From: Lepas anatifera
Taxonomy: Eukaryota > Arthropoda > Thecostraca > Lepadidae
Direction: 5' to 3'
Assembly (NCBI GenBank): GCA_034440635.1
Contig: JAOTON010000474.1
Coordinates: 186,001-250,000 of the forward strand
Length of the DNA stretch: 64,000 nucleotides
Every line of letters begins with the position of its first letter. The stretch's first letter is position 1. Both the position numbers and the translations under genes were made by a program. Positions 21,670-32,140 of this stretch are shown in pieces. The notes below the pieces were generated by a model, which was given only the letters and a program-made list of their open reading frames with translations, did no database searches and was not told where the DNA came from.

Positions 21670-23364
21670 TTTTTGAGTGTTCTGATACCATTGTGTTTGG
21701 ATTGCTATCGCGAGTCGATTGATATGCATATTGACTATGCTAGATTAACCCTATTTCCGGCAGGGGGGCTAATATTGCCCCCCTTCAGGTTTTTCGAGAA
21801 TATCTCCGAAACGGCTTGCGATAGAACTTTGAAAATTCCTGAATTTTCCTAAAACTAGTACAGGCAGGTTTTCTGAAATTTTCAAGATTATATATTTTCC
21901 AGGGGCGGAGCTATGGCTGGGTTTTTGGGGAGGTTCTATCCACAAACCAAGTATTATCGTATGCGATGGGTTTTTTGTAAAAGGAAGCCGTCTCTGCTGA
22001 TCCTGATACCAGTTATATGGTTTTATTATATCATTTTTTATGTGAGATGATAGTGCATTCACAATTGTCACTATTTGTATTCATCAGGGGCGGTTACAGC
22101 AGTTCAAAATGGGGGGAATGTTATCAAGAAGGACTAAACGTTAGTAAGTGAGAAGACTGCTTACAGCCGTGTCAGGGCGAATACAATTGGGTATATGAAA
22201 ATTCAAAATAGTTATAACCCAATTCTAGATTACCAGAGGCGTGTCCAGTCACTACACATTTTCAAAATGTATATTCCCAGCCAGTATCACCGCCGCGACT
22301 CAATATCGTTGTAAATTGAAAATGTGTTTCCAATCACCCCCACCCCCCACGACGAGTCCTTGATCCGCCTATGTCACCCCCTTTCCCAGAGCTGCCATGG
22401 GAGGGTAAAAATTATCAGAAATTAAATTTCAACTAGTCGAGGGACTAATATACTCATGCATACCATTCGCATATTGTTGGTATGTATTTTACCCCACTGT
22501 TTTACCTTACTGCATCCGCCCCTGATGAGTTTTTCACTTTTTTCTCATTTATTTATGTGTCAAAGATGCCAAGCAGTATATGACGGCTTCTAATCCGCGT
22601 AACAAAAACTTTTTAGGTTGTATATATTTCCCCTCATAGTCCTGGTCCTGGAACTGCCATTGAATTTCGAATTTTTGCGTAACTCGAGTATATGAAAATT
22701 TTGGGTCAATTATTTGTAAATCTGAACTAGTTTTGTGAAAATCGTACAACAGAGACAAGGGTTATGGAAAATCTAAAAAATACACAAAAATTGTATATTT
22801 TGCACGACCTTCTCCTAAAAAATAAAAATTTTGAAATTTTCTTTTTTCAAAATAAGGTTTAGCAGCAGAGGAATCTATGGCACTTTGAATTTTCAAAATC
22901 GGCCGGTTAGATTACGAGATCTTAGGGGGCCGATATTGCCCCCCCTGCCGGAAATAGGGGTAGCCGGGAGCCTGACGGAAATAGGGTTAAACAGTAACCT
23001 TGACCTGACCTGAAGTCAGGTCATTTTGTGTTTTGACCTATTGTACTCATAATATACATCATTCGATTGGACGTGACGAGAGGAAGGCGATTGGTGCCTA
23101 AAAATGATTCTAACTCATCTCTGTCAGATGCTAAAGCCCAAAAACTATGCTCAAAATGCCACCTTCTTTGACCTGTCATGATCTCAATATTGACATGTGT
23201 CAAAAACGACTAAATGCCTTCTTCCTAAATTTGTGTGAGCTATCCACCAGCCTTCACATTTTTTTCGCTATTCCGCATCGGGACCGAGTCCGAGGGGGTG
23301 TTCAAACACCCCTCCCCCGCATCAGGGCGAAGGTGCCTCGGAGGGCCAGTGGGATGCGGGCTAA
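21670..23364. mobile_element. TTAA family A copy (A2), left-truncated, carrying D2
   Basis: Body sequence of family A (ATTGCTATCGCGAGTCGATT, then ATATGCATATTGAC) starts near 21670, is split by D2 at a TTAA, and resumes at 22991. The right end is compound: palindrome GGGTGTTCAAACACCCC near 23298, then GGGCGAAGGTGCCTCGG spacer, ending CTAA at 23361-23364. The left terminus is missing. Confidence 0.58.
21745..22990. mobile_element. TTAA family D element (D2), reversed copy of D1
   Basis: A 1246 bp unit with perfect TTAA at 21745-21748 and 22987-22990. Simple end at the left, compound end at the right, so inverted relative to D1. Nearly identical to D1 throughout, including the two short open frames, which differ by a few residues. 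This implies recent movement. Confidence 0.83.
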
Positions 23365-23723
23365 TACAGCTTGAAAGAAGCGAGCCTAACGTCTTGTGGA
23401 GCCCACGATAAAACTGCTATGGGCACAGTCGCAAAAAGATATGTAAAGATCAAAACCTGCAAAAATTGTACGAGCTCAGAGTACTTTGAAACAACATTGA
23501 ATAACAAGTAAATAATAGAACATAGTGCGCTCCTAGAATTTGAAATTCAGGGCAAATGTAAACTCACAACTCTTCTCCAACTTTCAAATATCCTCCAATA
23601 CCACAAATTACCTGATATTCATATTGGTGCGAGACACATGTCTTTGTGTTTCGCACCTAGATATCCGCCTTATCATGGGCCAGCATTGCGTAAGGCACAC
23701 GATCATGTCATCTTCTCTCTCAG
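23365..23723. other. Probable intron upstream of the USP exon
   Basis: No coding similarity recognised. It ends in the pyrimidine-rich acceptor CATCTTCTCTCTCAG at 23709-23723. Confidence 0.35.
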
Positions 23724-23968
23724 CGACCTCGACTTCAGCCCTTGTGTATGACTTGTACGCAGTAGCAGAACACCATGGCATCACCCAAGCCGGCCACTAC
23801 ACTGCTTTCTTCCGGAACCAGCAGGATGCTCGATGGTTCTACATAAACGACACCTTTGTCAAGGAAGTGCCGTCCGCAAAAGCGAAGGAGGCATCAGCGT
23901 ACATACCCTGTTACAACGAAATGTTGCATAATCGTTTCCATTTCCAGCCAAGGCATATCTGGCCGTAG
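23724..23968 (+). CDS. C-terminal exon of a ubiquitin-specific protease (peptidase C19)
   Basis: After an acceptor ending at 23723 the plus-strand frame reads YDLYAVAEHHGITQAGHYTA, then WFYINDTFVKEV, then AYIPCYNE, and stops at 23966-23968. This is the C-terminal core of ubiquitin-specific proteases. GHYTA supplies the catalytic His, the W-(F/Y)-x-x-(N/D)-D block the third catalytic residue, and AY-x-x-x-Y the closing strand. The Cys box and the rest of the fold are not in the window, so upstream exons must lie elsewhere or be lost. A truncated retained copy or pseudogene is possible. The enzyme family removes ubiquitin from proteins. Confidence 0.68.
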
Positions 23969-24601
23969 AGAATCATTTGTTTCCAAAATGATAGATGACT
24001 AGTTCTCATGTGCTTGTTGATTGTCTAGCTGTTATGATTTCGCTGTCTAGTCTTTGTTCACCTCGAACTGCTTTAAAAATGAAATCTATTATTGACATCT
24101 TCATACCACATCGAGTACAGTGCAACATTTGAATGGAATACAGTTCAGTAGTGATTGAAAGTGTTTTTTATGACATGCAGACATCTGCCTTGAGGCTTAA
24201 GCCACCTGAACACAGAACTAAGATTCACCTGCGGGTCGGTTCAATGGTAGCACTTCGCACGGATCCCTTGCACTGGTTGTATGCATATGCGGGACATGTC
24301 CCCGCTAGTGTGCCGCAGACGTTCCTGGGTGTTTCTGCAGAACAGTTTACACTGCAATTCGAAAAAGGCACAGCGGAGCAAGGCACAGACAGGAACGTGT
24401 GATGGCGATGCCAGGCATGGATTTTTGGCCATTGGTAAGATAGGGCTGTAAGCTGTAGCTGTAGCCTCATTCTGACAGCAATTCGTGCTTCTTCAAAAAT
24501 CCAAAACACGCGCTTGGATTCCTTTGTTTTGATGCTTCCCAGCCAGGTGTGCGTCCAGCAAGGGATCCAGTGGGGCAAGGGACAACACTGGACCTTGTGT
24601 T
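23969..24601. other. Region downstream of the USP exon, no recognised gene
   Basis: A plus-strand open frame at 24133-24402 (89 codons) and overlapping minus-strand frames match no family I know. It may hold the 3' untranslated part of the USP gene. Confidence 0.3.
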
Positions 24602-25150
24602 TTAACACGCGCATCGACGGGGGCGGGTACCCGCCCCCTTGGGTTTTTGGGAGATAGCATAAGAACGGCGGCGCGTAGCACCGCCGTATTTGACATACAT
24701 TTCTGCTCATAATTTTTACAACTTTGAAAATGTTTAAGGTTAGGTCATTTCAGGTCAGGTCACCAGTGCAGGTCAAGTGATCACCTGACCTTAAAAAAGT
24801 TTAAGATAGCATACGTCGGAACAGGGTGAGCGTATCCGATTGAAACTCATATCACATGATGGCCCTATCGGGTTCTCTAAAATGTGTTCCGATATTTTTT
24901 ACATCGATGACCTAAGGTCAGGTACGAGCCATGACCTCTCCATTGTAAATACATGGGAAAAATGGTTTTAACTGAATAACTTATTAACGGATTTTGAAAG
25001 AGCGTTTATTTTAGCTGCATTAGATTTGCCTTGTCTTTGCGGTTCTAATGATATGCATTTTATCTAATTTGATATTGACCTGACCTCAGGTTATGTCAAA
25101 GACTTGATTTGACCTAGCAAGGTCATATTATATATCATTCGATTCGACTT
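24602..25150. mobile_element. TTAA family C copy (C4), right-truncated
   Basis: Left TTAA at 24602-24605, then CACGCGCATCGACGGGGGCGG, the GGGTACCC palindrome and a hairpin near 24665. The body follows C1 until about 25150, where it runs into a degenerate GATGCTAAGGTGGCTCAG repeat and then the 3' end of a mariner. Confidence 0.68.
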
Positions 25151-25196
25151 GATGCTAAGGTGGCTCAGATGCTAAGGTGATGCTAAGGTAGCTAAG

Positions 25197-25401
25197 TCCC
25201 TGCACTGTCACACACTTTTCCCATCAGTGCACAAGCTCTCTTGTTGTTCTCTCAGCATAATAATATTTGGACTGATGTCTCAGCCAGTCGCTCGCAATAC
25301 TTTTGACTTCATCGTCACTTTCAAACTTCGTGTCTCTCGTGAAAGCTTTCAAGGAACCAAACAGATGAAATTCTGAAGGGGCAAGGTCTGGGCTGTAAGG
25401 G
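25197..25401 (-). pseudogene. mariner transposase, C-terminal part
   Basis: Minus-strand reading gives PYSPDLAPSEFHLFGSLKAF and on to TTRELVH, with a recognisable WEKCV-like tail reaching 25197. PDLAP holds the last Asp of the mariner D,D34D catalytic triad. The upstream part of the same gene lies at 30789-31479 beyond the 5.4 kb insertion. The 3' terminal inverted repeat is missing. The element is dead. Confidence 0.85.
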
Positions 25402-26143
25402 TAGGGTGTCCCAAAATACCACTTTTTCGTCTGTGCAAGCTTGCCGGTTGACACCGCATTCTCCTTTGAGTTAATAATGAGCATGCAAAATTTGGATTCG
25501 ATCCTTTGAGGTTTGGTCCCCCGCCCCCACAAAACTGGTGAAAATCGAAAATCGTTGAATCGGCTCGAAAATGGGTTCATTCGAAAGCTTATGACAGAAG
25601 AAAACATATTTCCCTCATACAAATTGATGTGAAACCACTTCTTCATCGTTTTAGAGAGCTAAGAAGTTCTGAATTGTGGTATCACTGGCCAGAGGCGGAT
25701 CTAATAAACTTTTTTTTTGGGGTAACATGAGCAAAATAGGAAAACAGTGTCTTTTTTTCAAGAAAGTAGACCACAATTGGCCAAAGCGAGTAGAGTTTTA
25801 TCACTTTTAAGGGGAAGGCTGGAATGGTTTTCCTTGCATCCGCCACTGGTATGGACATGACAAATTATATATTGTACTTCGCCTGATTTTGGGAAACAAA
25901 GCCATTTGCGGCATCACTACGGATATAAGTGCATGCTACCATTGTGACCGTTGGAATGAATATTCCATGTGTTCGTTCCTTTACAGAATTGTCGTGTCAT
26001 GAGTAATTTGCATTTAATGTTGAAGCGGTCTTCCTGAAGCAAATTGTACGATGCCTTCAGCATACTCGAAGAAAAGATCCAATGATGAAGAAGAGACAAG
26101 TCAGCAACGGGAAAAACATGCAGGCCGACCTCTGAAGTACTCC
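25402..26143. repeat. Left terminal inverted repeat of the 5.4 kb element
   Basis: Matches 30047-30788 in inverse over its full length, ending near CCTCTGAAGTA. It contains a small hAT-like insert (CAGAGGCGGATCTA ... GCATCCGCCACTG, about 25692-25848) also present in the right repeat, so that insertion predates the last spread of the family. Confidence 0.83.
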
Positions 26144-26280
26144 TTTACACCGTTGCACAGTGTTGTAAGGGGCCGCGAAAACGGACATAATTCAATATCT
26201 CGGGAACTAAGTGACGGAGCCTCATGAAACAAAAACTGATGTGTTCTCTAACACTTACCACACCTTTTAACACCAAATTA

Positions 26281-26715
26281 GACACTTACCCCGCGCCCCG
26301 GTGGGCCTCCGACCCACCTTCGCCCTGGTGGGGGGTGTTTGAACATCCCCCTTCGAACTCAGGCTCTTATGCGAGATAGCGAAAAACGCGAAGGCTGGTG
26401 GATAGTTCACACAAATTCATGAAGAAACTATATCGGTCACTTTTTGGTTCAGGTCAATATTGAGGTCATGATAGGTCAAAGGAGGTGGCATTTTAGGGTG
26501 GTGTTTTTGGGCTCTAGCTTCTGACAGAGTTGAGTTACAACCATTTTTAGGCACCATTCCCTTCCTCTTGTCACGGCGAATCGAATGATGTATAATATGA
26601 CTATGCTAGGTCATAACATAAAAATCACCTGACCTGAGGTCAGGTCAAGGTCACTTTCCAACCTAACATAATCAGTATGCATATCGATCGACTCGCAAAA
26701 GTAATCCAAACGTAA
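26281..26715. mobile_element. TTAA family A fragment (A5) inside the 5.4 kb element
   Basis: Compound terminus CCCGCGCCCCGGTGGGCCTC, spacer CGACCCACCTTCGCC, then GTGTTTGAACATC palindrome and the family A body as far as about 26715. The other end is missing. Confidence 0.55.
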
Positions 26716-26760
26716 TGGCCGATGATGGCTGATTTTTCATTTGCCTTCACGGACCACACT

Positions 26761-27870
26761 TTAAGCTAAGACGATAGCTAATGTGAAGTACAAGCTCAAA
26801 AGTATAATCCACGCATGGAATGAAGAGAGGCCAAACTGATAAGCCTCTTTGTTTGCCACCTTCTGACGAACTTGTTCTAAGTCATTTATCACTGTCGGCT
26901 TAGCTCCACAGATGTAACATCTTTGAGATGACGCTGTCCCAGACTGCATACTGTACGGTACCAGAACAGTGGCCCCAGCGAGGTCGACCGCACAGGGCTG
27001 GAGCTTCTCTATCTGGGTAGAAAAATTGTTCATTTCTTGTGGGGAGACTGCGGGGGTGGGGTCTCCTTGACTTTTTGTTGAAGGTGCATTGGACGGCAAT
27101 ACCGAGTTGACGACGGCTTTTCATTGATCCACACGCATTTGTCGTTGTTCTCCAACCGTAGAGGGACTAAAGATGATCAAAATATGCTTCCTTCATCCAT
27201 AGCAGCACAACCCTGCCCCGCTTGCTTATATATACTTTGTCCAGTGGCGCCATCAAATCCCCATTTACGGTAAAGTTTTCCAGATACAGCTTCACTGCGG
27301 ATCGGCTGTTGTTCTGATGTATGTACATGGCTGAGGCCGGCTAACGTCAGCTCCGACCTTTGTGGGGTCAACCTCGGCCTCTATCAGTCTCCTTGTCGTA
27401 TTGTCCAATATGACTTGCAGTGGCACTTCGGCAGAGCTGTCGGTTACACTGATATGTTCGCCAGGAAAACATCGCTGCCGGGCGTTCACAACTTTCTAAT
27501 GGGGAGGGTACACTTCTTTCCACTTACTTGACTTGTCATCTTCCTCACGATGTTATAACTTTTTGTTGACATGTCTGCCGATACGGTAACAGCCAGGGCT
27601 TCATCTGGAGTTAGAGCGCGAGCCTTCTGTAGCCTGGCACTATCACGCATTCCACGGCGAAGCTTGGAGGGCCGAGTTGGAGTAGCGACGCTTTCCTTAA
27701 GCACAGCTGATAAATCTGAATCCTCGTCTGTTTTGGCACTTCGGGCGGCCGCCATGACGAGCTCGTGGGTGCCATGCTGTTCAGCAGTACTGGCGACGCG
27801 ACGTCTCTTTCTCCGGCTGCGTCGTACGGAGAACGAGGCCGGCCTAGGTGGCGTTTTCCGGTAGAAACTG
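26761..27870 (-). pseudogene. Decayed transposase of an unclassified invertebrate transposon family
   Basis: Four minus-strand pieces follow in order across frameshifts. First, 27755-27486 with LTPDEALAVTVSADMSTKSY and then NIVRKM. Second, 27489-27292 with ISVTDSSAEVPLQVILDNTT. Third, 27371-27177 with LYRKWGFDGATGQSIYKQ. Fourth, 27099-26761 with CYICGAKP followed by FGLSSFHAWI. From memory these blocks recur, in this order, in large uncharacterised proteins of aphids, hydroids and chelicerates that behave like transposases. The GFDG Asp and the C-x-x-C could be catalytic and metal-binding residues, but that is inference. It is encoded within the long-TIR element and is its likely former transposase. 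Stops and frame changes near 27490, 27290 and 27110 make it non-functional. Confidence 0.55.
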
Positions 27871-28164
27871 TAGCCTGTTTATCCACAAGTGTGATGGGCT
27901 CACATATGCCCTCCGCTAAACAGTCGGTTTCTTTGCTTTCACACGCCACGATTGATCTGGAACACTGTTCCACTTTTCTCTTGAGAATGACATGGAAGGA
28001 CACCAGCTTCCATTCCATTCCATTCGGATTGCATCCTCTGAATTGCGTGAAATGCTCGCTTCTTGAATACCTAAGCAATCAACGGTAACATTAAGGCTAT
28101 TTACTGAAATACGGAAGTCGGTTTCGGGGTATTCTGTCCGTTTTCGCGGCCGCTTATAACACTG

Positions 28165-28700
28165 TGCGTTGTGACCGTTAGAAGAAATATACCATGTTTT
28201 TGTTCCTTTACAGAATTGTCGTGTCAGGAGTAATTAAGGTGTCCCAAAATACCACTTTTTCGTCTGTGCAATCTTGCCAGTTGACACCGCATTCTCCTTT
28301 AAGTTAATAATGAGCATGCAAAATTTTGAATCGATGCTTTGAGGTTTGGTCTCCCCGCCCCCTTAAACTGATGAAAATGGAAGACCGTTGTATTGGCTTG
28401 AAAATTGGTTTATATGAAAGCTTATGACAGAAAAAACCTATTTCCCTCATTCAAATTGATGTAAAACCACTTCTTGATGCTTTTATGGAGCTAAGAAGTT
28501 TCGAATTGCGAGATCACTGGCCAGAGGCGTATCTTATAAACTTTTTTGGTGGTATCGCGGGAAATGTGGGGAAAATTATTTTTTCAAGAAAATGGACTAG
28601 AATCATCACAGTCTGTACAATTTAACCGCTTCAAGGGCATAGCTGGATTGCTTTTCACTGGGGCTGTGAATGGCATGGAAAGTGGGCGTTCATTGCACAA
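28165..28700. repeat. Internal rearranged copies of the terminal repeat
   Basis: 28165-28235 matches the inner part of the left repeat (CTTTACAGAATTGTCGTGTC), and 28236-28700 matches its outer part starting at GGTGTCCCAAAATACC. The order is therefore the reverse of that in an intact repeat: two partial, older and diverged copies lie end to end in the interior. Confidence 0.62.
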
Positions 28701-28859
28701 ATATGATTGTTTCTTTTTTCGCAACCGATTGGTGCAGTCAAAACGACACACCATATCATCAAGCCAATGGCTTTAATGTGTTTATTCGGAAGCCCATGAA
28801 TGGGAAAGGAAACTTGTTCTCAGACAAAATGTTGTTAGACTGCTCCTTCTAGTTCTATA

Positions 28860-30046
28860 TTAATATTTTTACACGTGCACGCCATCCAGCTCTTTTTCGA
28901 GATCGGCGCTTGGAGACGGTGTGCGCAGGCTACTGTCAGTTCCGAGCCCTCATGTCACCTTCACGGGCAACGTAGGTGTAGTCCATGATGTATTTTTACC
29001 GATCGTTTCGTTTGTGACTGCTAGATTTTCCATGAAAGCGTTCATACAGATGAAGTCTGTATCACTCACCGATTCCTGGGTGGTAAGCACTGGTTGCTGA
29101 CGTTCATCCACCTGAATGCCAGCCAGGAGTGCGGTCGGACGAAGTCACAGAGCCTCAGCTTATCTGCTCCTGACAACATCGGCTTTCCCTGTGCCAATGT
29201 TCCTGGCTATGTGACTGTCAGGGAGTGTAGCTGCTATCTCTGCATTTTCATCTGTTGACACACCCTCACCAAACAACCAGAGGATGGCGTTTTCCCCCGT
29301 GAGATGCCAGGGCTGACGCATGATAGAGCACTGTGTGGCTTTCGCAGCACTTGGTAGCTGCCCTGAATAGGTCTTCATGTCCTGGAACAGCCTGAGGTCA
29401 AGCCGTGGGGGTCCCGCAGTCAGTAGGGCCTGCAAGAAGTATGGGTCATGAAAGAGGGCGATTAGCTCTGCAACCTGCTTGACTTGAAGGTGCTCGGCGG
29501 GGACCATGGAGAGCTTGTCGAAGAGTATCGCCAGAAAAACAACAACAAAGAACAGCGTGAGCAGAAAATATTTTATCTAATTCTAGGATTAGGCACCTGG
29601 TGTTGATTCATGAAGAAACTGAAGTCCTCTTGCGAAGAAGGATTGTTGTTAGACCTCATGATCATTTGCAGGTTCCTTAAGAACTTGTCACTGTTACCAT
29701 GAAAATAACAACCGACTGCCATGAGCTGGCGATGAAATTAATAGAGCTGGCGCTGAAATGGAAGTGTTCCTCGATTCAGATTTCAGTATTAGTTTAACCA
29801 CACGCCTAGCGTATGCATGACATTTTTACAGCTGCTGTAAACAGTATTGCAGGGCACTCGAACGGTGACTTATATCGCCTGAACCTCTAAAGCGATCTAT
29901 CCAGCTAGTTAGTGCTTCGTTGCACTAGGCTCTTGTATGCGGAGGGCTCGGTACCTTTGGAGGATTTTACGCTTGGTCGGTAGCTGATTGGCAGGCAGCT
30001 GAAGGGATTTACCAGCAAGGTCATCTCATCGTTTCATTTGATGCCT
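28860..30046. other. Interior of the long-TIR element with one coding remnant
   Basis: Apart from the fragment at 29160-29507, no protein similarity was recognised. The short spacer before the right repeat shows no repeats seen elsewhere in the window. Confidence 0.35.
29160..29507 (-). pseudogene. Coding fragment from a transposon-associated protein
   Basis: A 115-residue minus-strand frame contains VAELIALFHDPYFLQALL, PRLDLRLFQDM and RQPWHLTGENAILWLFGEG. I recall the same pattern, a hydrophobic AxYLQ-like helix, a D-L-x-x-x-x-x-M helix, then HxWYL(S/T)EE and a LFD/LFG box, from invertebrate transposon-encoded proteins. The biochemical role is not known to me. It lies inside the long-TIR element upstream (on the minus strand) of the transposase pieces and may be part of that protein or a passenger. 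Confidence 0.42.
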
Positions 30047-30788
30047 GGACTACTTCAGAGGTCAGTCCGCATGTTTTTTTCCGTCGCTGACTTCTCCCTT
30101 CTTCATCATTGGATCTTTTCTTCGAGTATGCTGAAGGCATCGTACAATTTGCTTCAGGTAGACTGCTTTAACATTAAATGCAAATTAGTCATGACACGAC
30201 AACTCTGTAAAGGAACGAAAACATGGAATATTCATTCTAACGGTCGCAATGGTACCATGCACTTATATCCGCAGTGATGCCGCAAATGGCTTTGTTTCCC
30301 GAAATCAGGCGAAGTACAATATATAATTTGTCATGTCCATACCAGTGGCGGATACAAGGAAAACCAATCCAGCCATCCCCTTAAAAGTGATAAACTCTAC
30401 TCGCTTTGGCCAATTGTGGTCTATTTTCTTGAAAACAAGACACTGTTTTCCCATTTTGCTCATGTTACCCCAAAAAAAAGTTTATTAGATCCGCCTCTGG
30501 CCAGTGATACCACAATTCGGAACTTCTTAGCTCTCTAAAACGATAAAGAAGTGGTTTCACATCAATTTGTATGAGGGAAATAGGTTTTCCTCTGTCATAA
30601 GCTTTCGAATGAAGCCATTTTCGAGCCGATTCAACGATTTTCGATTTTCAACAGTTTTGTGGGGGCGGGGGGACCAAACCTCAAAGGATCGAATCCAAAT
30701 TTTGCATGCTCATTATTAACTCAAAGGAGAATGCGGTGTCAACCGGCAAGCTTGCACAGACGAAAAAGTGGTATTTTGGGACACCCCA
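30047..30788. repeat. Right terminal inverted repeat of the 5.4 kb element
   Basis: Inverse of 25402-26143, ending GGGACACCCCA at 30788, directly followed by the second CTGTAAGGG duplication copy. Confidence 0.83.
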
Positions 30789-31479
30789 CTGTAAGGGGGG
30801 ATGAGGGAGCAGCTCCCAGCCCAGTTCGTTGATGGTCTGCACTGTTTGGGCTGCTGTGTGAGGCCTTGCTTTGTCATGATGCAAGATGACTCCTCCTGAC
30901 TGGTAACCTCTGCGTTTGTTCTTGAACCCACCGGCAGCTGACCTTCGAGTAGCCAAGGTCACCATAGACAATTTTGTGTGCTGTCCCTAAATATATGCTC
31001 AAAGTCCTCGCAATATCATCCACTGTCACCCTTCTATTAGACTGACTGAGGTTATTGACTAATTCCATCTCCTCAAGAGATTTCACTTCTGTATGTAGAT
31101 CTTCCAGGCCTATCTTCATTCTCAACAATGCTCCGTTCAACAAATTAGCCCATTTGTACAAAGTTTTCGGCTGACACATTTGGCACCATAAGCAGTTGAC
31201 ATTCTCCTATGAATTTCAACTGATTTGCTCCCCTTCAGCAACCACAAATTCGATAACTGACCGCTACTCAATACTGGAGCATGCTTCTTGGTCGGCCATC
31301 TTTGTTAATTGCCAAAACTCTCACGATTTTCGTGTTACTCTGCAAATCAAGTATAATATATATCAAAGAGAAGTAAAACAGAAACAAAATAAAACAAGTA
31401 AGCTTCTATCTGTATTAGAAGTCCTTATACAGTAAAATTCACCTTATTTATTGAATGACCCTTGTACCTTTGGAATCAG
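30789..31479 (-). pseudogene. mariner transposase, N-terminal and catalytic part
   Basis: The minus-strand frame 31179-30874 gives RRVTVDDIARTLSIYLGTAH and SKVSCRWV, the second helix-turn-helix and linker of mariner transposase. After a frame change, 30931-30784 gives GGVILHHDKARPHTAAQ and NELGWELLPH, the second catalytic Asp block. The middle of the catalytic domain with the first Asp is deleted between them. The terminal sequence ACAAGGGTCATTCAATAAAT near 31450-31480 is the expected mariner end. The gene is split by the 5.4 kb insertion; its C-terminus is at 25197-25401. Confidence 0.83.
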
Positions 31480-32140
31480 ACCAATATTTTGAGGCCGTTG
31501 CGATCGCACGGCTGCACCAGTTCGCCTGTACTTTAGACCGGGTGATGACGTAATAACGCCATATAATCGAGTATGCATGTCAAGGTCAGCTCACATGAGG
31601 TCAAAGGTCATAGATCAAGGTCATTGACCCAGTATCCCGGTCAGATGGCATTGCTTAGTATGACGTATGCTATGACTTCATACTTAAGGTTACTCATTGT
31701 CAAGGTAAAGGTCACAGGTCAAGATAAAAGGTCTTTTTCCAAGTACCTCACTTCCCGCCTAAAGGCTGCTATAGTGCCAGCTATATTTTACATTATTAGT
31801 TTTATAATTATGCCACATTACTGCGTTATGGGCCCGTGACCTTCAATGGCATTGGTCTAAAAATTGCCGTGGACATTGTATGGAACCTTTCCTCTTTGAC
31901 CTTAGTTCGTTTTTAGTGTTTTCCCAAGGGGTTTTGTGTACGACAAGAAAGCAGGCGGTGCCGGGTTAAGCGCTCTAATGACATACCTGATGGTTAAGAA
32001 ACTGGAATTTTTGGCAAGTTCAGTACTACAAATTTCTGCATCGTGACGTTAGCACACGTGTTCACCAAAAACAATAAATCCTACTGAGATTAAGCGAAAT
32101 GTATCGACCGACATTTGATCTGAGTCCGTTTTGCTGCGGA
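31480..32140. other. Family E-like remnant, no gene
   Basis: 31570-31930 contains AGGTCA-rich sequence and words found in E1 (CATTGACCCAGTATCCCGGTC, TGGCATTGCTTAGTATGACG, each slightly altered). No TTAA-bounded ends survive. Nothing else was recognised. Confidence 0.4.

Larger units (their letters stand above)
25402..30788. mobile_element. Long-TIR DNA transposon (Mutator-like by termini), 5.4 kb
   Basis: Flanked by a perfect 9 bp duplication CTGTAAGGG (25393-25401 and 30789-30797) inside a mariner transposase frame that reads through if the insert is removed. Terminal inverted repeats of about 742 bp lie at 25402-26143 and 30047-30788 and begin T(A/G)GGGTGTCCCAAAATACC. The interior has decayed minus-strand transposase pieces (27870-26761), a coding fragment at 29507-29160, a TTAA family A piece, and scrambled internal copies of the terminal repeat at 28165-28700. 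A 9 bp duplication with long terminal repeats points to the Mutator/MULE group, but the protein does not obviously confirm that. Confidence 0.82.

Noticed and set aside
25402..30788. hAT or Transib assignment for the long-TIR element
   Set aside because: The duplication is 9 bp (hAT gives 8, Transib gives 5) and the termini lack the CAG...CTG or CAC...GTG form.
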